DNA from: Myxococcota bacterium
GTDB lineage: Bacteria; Myxococcota_A; Polyangia; HGW-17
Assembly (NCBI GenBank): GCA_018821745.1
Contig: JAHJLU010000695.1
Location: 1-9,657, forward strand
Direction of reading: 5' to 3'
Length of the DNA: 9,657 bases
The stretch's first letter is position 1. Each line of letters begins with the position of its first letter. The translations under genes were made by a program, and so were the position numbers. Below, piece by piece: positions 6,933-9,657 of the stretch. Below the pieces are notes generated by a model that saw nothing but the letters and a program-made list of their open reading frames with translations, ran no database searches and was not told where the DNA came from.

Positions 6933-7478
6933 ATGAAACGTTTTTCCCTCTGCGCAACAGCCCTCATCATCACCCTCAGTTTTGGATGCAAGAAGAAATC
7001 CGACGACGACAAGGCCCCCAAGGATGGCAAAGCCAAAGATCCCATGAGTGCCCCCGCCAAGGACACAGCCAAGGCGGATCTCAAGGGGGCCGATGGCGAT
7101 TGGGACAAGATCATCGCCAAGGGTGCCCAGCTGGTGAAGGTTCTCAAGGCCACCAAGACCCTCGATGACGTGAAGAAGAACAAGGATAAGCTGGTCTCCC
7201 TCCAGGTGGAGATGTTCAAGATGAACATGGCGAGCGCCAAGACCGCCCTCAAGCTGGACAAGGCCGCCCTCAAGGCGTTCATGGACAAGGCAGCCGCCGC
7301 CAATGCCAAGCAGGCCAAGATGCAGTCCGACATCGTCACCGAGATGGGCCGAATCGCCAAAATCGAAGGTGTCAAAGAGATCCAGGCTCAGGTGAACAAA
7401 GAGACCGCAGAAAAGATGACCCCCCTTCTGAAAGAGTTCCAGGACATCAACAAGCAGATCCAGGAAAAACTCAAGTAG
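6933..7478 (+). CDS. Lys-rich helical lipoprotein of unknown function
   Basis: 181 residues. ATG 6933 is chosen over upstream in-frame codons because AAGGAG lies seven bases before it and a clean signal follows (MKRFSLCATALIITLSFGC, lipidated Cys19). The signal is followed by KKKSDDDK and a Lys/Asp/Pro/Ala linker to about residue 50. The rest (about 55-181) is predicted almost entirely alpha-helical and rich in Lys, Ala and Asp, with no cysteines or aromatic core. This fits an extended helical or coiled-coil periplasmic protein. A candidate promoter lies about 80 bases upstream, so it is probably transcribed alone. No family recognised; function unknown. Confidence 0.83.
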   Translation: MKRFSLCATALIITLSFGCKKKSDDDKAPKDGKAKDPMSAPAKDTAKADLKGADGDWDKIIAKGAQLVKVLKATKTLDDVKKNKDKLVSLQVEMFKMNMASAKTALKLDKAALKAFMDKAAAANAKQAKMQSDIVTEMGRIAKIEGVKEIQAQVNKETAEKMTPLLKEFQDINKQIQEKLK

Positions 7479-7776
7479 CAGCCCCTGAACAATGCTAAAA
7501 CGCAGAGGGAAGTGCGCCCGAAATGCGTGTTCAAGACGGTATAACGCCTGTGCCACTGCCTCGTCCATTCAAGACAGGAACGCACCAGCGTCGGGGCAAC
7601 ATAACGCTCCGATGACCTGCTTCATCCCTGTTGTCCATGGCGAAGACCCGACCCCTCTTTCTCCATATTGACTTCCCCCTGACTATTTACTAATCCATAT
7701 ACAAGAGTGGACGAAACCCTGCCTCTGGAGAAGGAGCAGTTGGCTTTCTTAGGCCTTTCCCCTAAAGGGGAAATAT
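7479..7776. other. 298-bp intergenic region, no gene seen
   Basis: No frame here has a domain, a good start or a plausible product. A TTGACT (7668-7673) with a weak ACTAAT 15 bases later could serve the following gene pair, but the spacing is short. The region ends in a 7-bp perfect hairpin (7756-7773). No strong terminator with a T tract follows the lipoprotein stop. Confidence 0.3.
7756..7773 (+). promoter_or_regulatory. Hairpin overlapping a ribosome binding site of the DUF4160 gene
   Basis: TTTCCCC (7756-7762) and GGGGAAA (7767-7773) form a perfect seven-base stem with loop TAAA. The 3' arm contains AGGGG, which lies six bases before a GTG (7777) in frame with the DUF4160 N-terminus, so the stem would hide that site. 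It could limit translation of the module. It could also be a terminator-like remnant, but no T tract follows. Confidence 0.35.
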
Positions 7777-7791
7777 GTGAGACTGTTGAAC

Positions 7792-8030
7792 ATGACACCG
7801 ACTGTTTTTAAAGAAGGCGGATTTCGTTTCTTCTTTTCTCTCGCGAGGAGACGAGAATGCACGTGCATGTCATGGGATCTGATGGTGAAGCAAAATTCTG
7901 GCTCAGTCCTGAAATTGAATTTGCGAGAAACCATGGCTTATCACGACGGCAGATCAAGTCCGTTGAAACATTGATTGAGGAGCACTACGATGAGCTTATC
8001 AACGCCTGGAAAGAGCATTTCGGGGGCTGA
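7792..8030 (+). pseudogene. DUF4160 family protein, interrupted by an apparent one-base frameshift
   Basis: The N-terminal piece (MTPTVFKEGGFRFFF, from ATG 7792 or GTG 7777) and the remainder (SREETRMHVHVMG, then DGEAKFWLSPEIEFARNHGL, ending HFGG) are both typical DUF4160 segments but lie in different frames. Adding one T to the T4 run at 7834-7837 restores a continuous 79-residue protein of normal family size, reading FFFFSREETRMHVHV. So the gene is a pseudogene, contains a sequencing error, or is expressed by slippage. The downstream piece also has its own ATG (7857) with GAGGAG six bases before it, which could give a 57-residue product. DUF4160 genes commonly precede DUF2442 genes and are suspected toxin-antitoxin-like partners (from memory). 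The family assignment is firm; the expression status is open. Confidence 0.75.
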
Positions 8031-8253
8031 AATCACAAATGTCTCAGTTCATGGTATCTGGCTCCTGACGAGGGGGCGAGAGCTGTTTCTTCCCTACGAA
8101 TACTTCCCCTGGTTTCTTGACCGATCCCTGAAAGAAATTTTGCGAGTCGAGGAGCCAGCGCCGGGCCATTTCTATTGGCCTGACCTCGATATCGACCTCA
8201 CACTTGAAATTATTGAGCACCCTGGTCGCTTTCCGCTCATTTCAAAACAATAA
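7990..8253 (+). CDS. DUF2442 family protein, partner of DUF4160
   Basis: 87 residues. ATG 7990 has GAGGAG seven bases upstream, inside the 3' end of the DUF4160 gene, and overlaps that gene by 41 bases, so the two are co-translated. The core matches DUF2442: a strand with ITNVSVHGIWLL, then GRELFLPYEYFPWFLD, then EEPAPGHFYWPDLDIDLTLE with the characteristic HxxWPDLD-like block (here HFYWPDLD). It is a small cytoplasmic protein without catalytic residues that I can point to. DUF4160/DUF2442 pairs are widely found near mobile and defence genes and are suspected toxin-antitoxin-like units. This role is inference for this pair. Confidence 0.82.
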   Translation: MSLSTPGKSISGAEITNVSVHGIWLLTRGRELFLPYEYFPWFLDRSLKEILRVEEPAPGHFYWPDLDIDLTLEIIEHPGRFPLISKQ

Positions 8254-8293
8254 ACCTTTCCGTTTATGCGCCGCTTTGCTGTGTGCCAGGGGA

Positions 8294-8314
8294 GTGGTTG
8301 TTTTCTCAAACCAC
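8294..8314 (-). terminator. Hairpin just after hgcB, possible terminator
   Basis: GTGGTT (8294-8299) and AACCAC (8309-8314) form a six-base stem with a nine-base loop, starting only two bases past the hgcB stop. No T tract follows on the minus strand, so a classical Rho-independent terminator is not supported; mRNA 3'-end protection is an alternative. The site lies between two convergent genes, where transcription must end. Confidence 0.28.
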
Positions 8315-8316
8315 AC

Positions 8317-8589
8317 TCAGCAATCACAGCCCTTAATAAACCCGATGGAATCGGAGAGTAATGCCGCCGCGCATCCCACGCCACGGTTAACTGTCAGGGC
8401 CCCCTGTTCACAGTTGAGGACACAGGCACCACACTCCATACAGGCATCCGGGCGGGCGATGAAGGCGCGGCGGTCTTTTAGGACCAACACAGCGTGGGGA
8501 CACACGTTCAGGCACATCGAGCATCCGTTGCACTTATCAACCGTCAACTCCAGCGTGCTGACATTTTTCAGGTATTCCATAGCTACCAT
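8317..8589 (-). CDS. hgcB: HgcB, 2[4Fe-4S] ferredoxin of mercury methylation
   Basis: 90 residues. HgcB is the ferredoxin thought to reduce the HgcA corrinoid and to pass on Hg(II) through cysteines (family knowledge). Visible here are cluster one, C20-x2-C23-x2-C26-x3-C30 followed by PH, and cluster two, C50-x2-C53-x2-C56-x3-C60 (ACMECGACVLNC). The HgcB hallmark RGVGCAAA follows with Cys73, and the tail ends GCDC (Cys88, Cys90). The ATG at 8589 is set by AGGAGGGG at 8600-8593; an upstream GTG (8640) lies inside hgcA and gives no better match. The gene starts 10 bases after the hgcA stop, so they form one operon. Oddities: Glu instead of the usual Pro after Cys60, and a CxC rather than adjacent Cys-Cys at the end. 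Cytoplasmic. Confidence 0.95.
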   Translation of the reverse strand: MVAMEYLKNVSTLELTVDKCNGCSMCLNVCPHAVLVLKDRRAFIARPDACMECGACVLNCEQGALTVNRGVGCAAALLSDSIGFIKGCDC

Positions 8590-8592
8590 AAT

Positions 8593-8600
8593 CCCCTCCT
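8593..8600 (-). promoter_or_regulatory. Strong ribosome binding site that fixes the hgcB start
   Basis: AGGAGGGG on the minus strand ends three bases before the ATG at 8589 (its AGGAGG core five bases before). Its first base is the first base of the hgcA stop TAA read on this strand. It favours the 90-residue HgcB over the longer GTG-started form. Confidence 0.75.
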
Positions 8601-9634
8601 TAGAAGGCTCGCAGTGAGACGGCCCACAACACGAGACCACTCAAGGCGCTGCCCACCTGAATGGGGATCGCCAGGCGCAGCTCTTTTTTAACTCCGGACA
8701 GGGAGGTAAAAGTAGAGGCCCCGGTAAAATTGACAGCGTAAAACGATGCTATGGCACCCGCCATGAGCACCCAGCCGGCTACCTCAAATCGAACCTGCCA
8801 CGTGGAGGGCATTCCTCGCATAGATACTGTCAGTAAACCTATGAGCAGCAGCGCGGGCAGGATACTCTTCCCGGAAAACGCCCGACCTGGAAGGAAAGGA
8901 AGCAGCAAAGGTGTAATAATCACTCCCGCGATCAGTGCGGCCACCAGTGAAGCCACGGCGAACAGACCGGCATGGGCCATATTTGCGGTGAACGTCCCCG
9001 TCCCCAGGAGACCGCTGAACAGGAGAAAAATGACCTGGAGCATGAGCACCACTTTAAGAACCGGGACCAGCTCAATGGGGATGAGCACCAGCCGCTCCCT
9101 AAAGGGAAACTCTTTGCGTCGCATGCGGGCGCTGGCGGTTTTCCCGCCATCCAGGTACTGTTGCAAATCAGTGGCCTCAACAGGACCCCAGAGGACACGA
9201 AACCCAGTCTCCTGCTTGACCTTGTATGCTGCCACTCCCGGGGCTCCCAGCTGCGGCAGGATTATTCTCCCGTGGGTGACCCGCTCCGCCAGTTTCGTTT
9301 CCCTGATCCGGTGGATGAGCTCATCGGTCCCAAAGGTACCCTTCCCTGCGGCACACCAGACATTGATACCACGGGTGTCCAGGACCAGAATCCACAGGTG
9401 CCGCCCCGCGAGCTGCGATCGGAGCGAGTCAAAGGTGAGCTTGTAATTTGCGGTGACAAGCACCTCACTCTCCCGGCCAGGATCTCCAAGGGCGTACAGA
9501 CCCGGTGAGATGGCATAATTCATTCGGAAATCGCTCCAACGGGCCCTGAAGCTTCCCCATCGATCTTTCCCGGTCAACGGTGATGTGACACGGGTTATGC
9601 CATCGAGAGGGGTGCCGACCTTTCGGTACTCCAT
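8600..9634 (-). CDS. hgcA: HgcA, corrinoid-dependent mercury methyltransferase
   Basis: 344 residues. HgcA transfers a methyl group from its cobalamin to Hg(II), with HgcB as electron donor (established family knowledge). Residues about 35-165 are the corrinoid-binding domain (NYAISPGLYALG, then VTANYKLTFDSLRSQLAG), with the diagnostic cap helix NVWCAAGKGTFGT (91-103). Cys94 is the expected lower-axial ligand of cobalt. LPQLGAPGVAAYKVK and FRVLWGPVEATDL follow. Residues about 181-341 are a membrane domain with roughly five hydrophobic helices, and it includes NFTGASTFTSLSGVKKE (302-318), another family hallmark. Size and Cys position agree with the Pseudodesulfovibrio mercurii reference (338 residues, Cys93). 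The ATG at 9634 has no clear ribosome binding site and the frame stays open to the right edge, so the true start may lie outside. Inner membrane, cytoplasmic catalytic domain. Confidence 0.96.
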   Translation of the reverse strand: MEYRKVGTPLDGITRVTSPLTGKDRWGSFRARWSDFRMNYAISPGLYALGDPGRESEVLVTANYKLTFDSLRSQLAGRHLWILVLDTRGINVWCAAGKGTFGTDELIHRIRETKLAERVTHGRIILPQLGAPGVAAYKVKQETGFRVLWGPVEATDLQQYLDGGKTASARMRRKEFPFRERLVLIPIELVPVLKVVLMLQVIFLLFSGLLGTGTFTANMAHAGLFAVASLVAALIAGVIITPLLLPFLPGRAFSGKSILPALLLIGLLTVSMRGMPSTWQVRFEVAGWVLMAGAIASFYAVNFTGASTFTSLSGVKKELRLAIPIQVGSALSGLVLWAVSLRAF

Positions 9635-9657
9635 AGGTTTAAAGGGCGAATCATCAC

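Noticed and set aside
7479..7660. Possible integron attC site or transposase remnant
   Set aside because: Some xxTAACGC stretches recur, but no paired core sites or coding remnant could be supported.
8250..8267. ATAAAC/GTTTAT inverted repeat after the DUF2442 stop as a terminator
   Set aside because: The six-base stem is mostly A/T with no T tract, too weak to call.
8590..8640. GTG-started longer HgcB (107 residues)
   Set aside because: It would overlap hgcA by about 40 bases and add a non-conserved stretch. ATG 8589 has a strong ribosome binding site and places the hallmark cysteine at 73 as in the reference.
8751..9508. Long plus-strand frames across hgcA (231 and 178 codons)
   Set aside because: They are antisense to a clearly recognised hgcA and have no domain or signal of their own.

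Overview
The window most likely comes from a Gram-negative bacterium of the old Deltaproteobacteria (Myxococcota/Desulfobacterota side). The evidence is a lipoprotein with three CGDG...CD cysteine-rich repeats of the kind common in myxobacterial surface proteins, four predicted lipoproteins in 10 kb, and moderately GC-rich codon use. The species cannot be named from this stretch. The most important content is at the right end: a minus-strand hgcA-hgcB pair, the corrinoid protein and ferredoxin that together methylate inorganic mercury to methylmercury. HgcA carries the diagnostic NVWCAAGK cap-helix motif. HgcB carries two CX2CX2CX3C clusters, a conserved Cys73 and a C-terminal cysteine pair. 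This makes the host a predicted anaerobic mercury methylator.

Layout from left to right. (1) 1-521, minus: the N-terminal part of a WYL-type transcriptional regulator running off the left edge. (2) 522-901: about 380 bp with candidate promoters and no convincing gene. (3) 902-2663, plus: an AAA_21-type SMC/RecF-like ATPase overlapping a DUF4276 (Toprim-like) protein. This two-gene unit has the architecture of OLD/PARIS-like defence modules and lies divergent from the WYL regulator. (4) 2782-5311, plus: two lipoproteins, a short one with a weakly PrcB-like domain and a 588-residue one with three Cys-rich repeats followed by a predicted beta-propeller. (5) 5401-6588, minus: a Cys-rich lipoprotein and a two-TM protein with two blocks of glycine-led heptads. 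(6) 6589-6932: an intergenic region with a degenerate hairpin repeat family and a promoter-like site. (7) 6933-7478, plus: a Lys-rich helical lipoprotein. (8) 7479-7776: non-coding. (9) 7777-8253, plus: a DUF4160/DUF2442 gene pair, toxin-antitoxin-like, whose first gene has an apparent one-base frameshift in a T run. (10) 8317-9634, minus: hgcB and hgcA, with hgcA open to the right edge.

The hgcAB operon sits tail-to-tail with the DUF4160/DUF2442 pair, and a probable defence unit lies about 6 kb away. The setting therefore looks like accessory, possibly transferred DNA rather than a core metabolic locus. The lipoproteins are separate transcription units with no visible functional link to mercury methylation. 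No tRNA, rRNA, CRISPR array or intact insertion sequence was seen.
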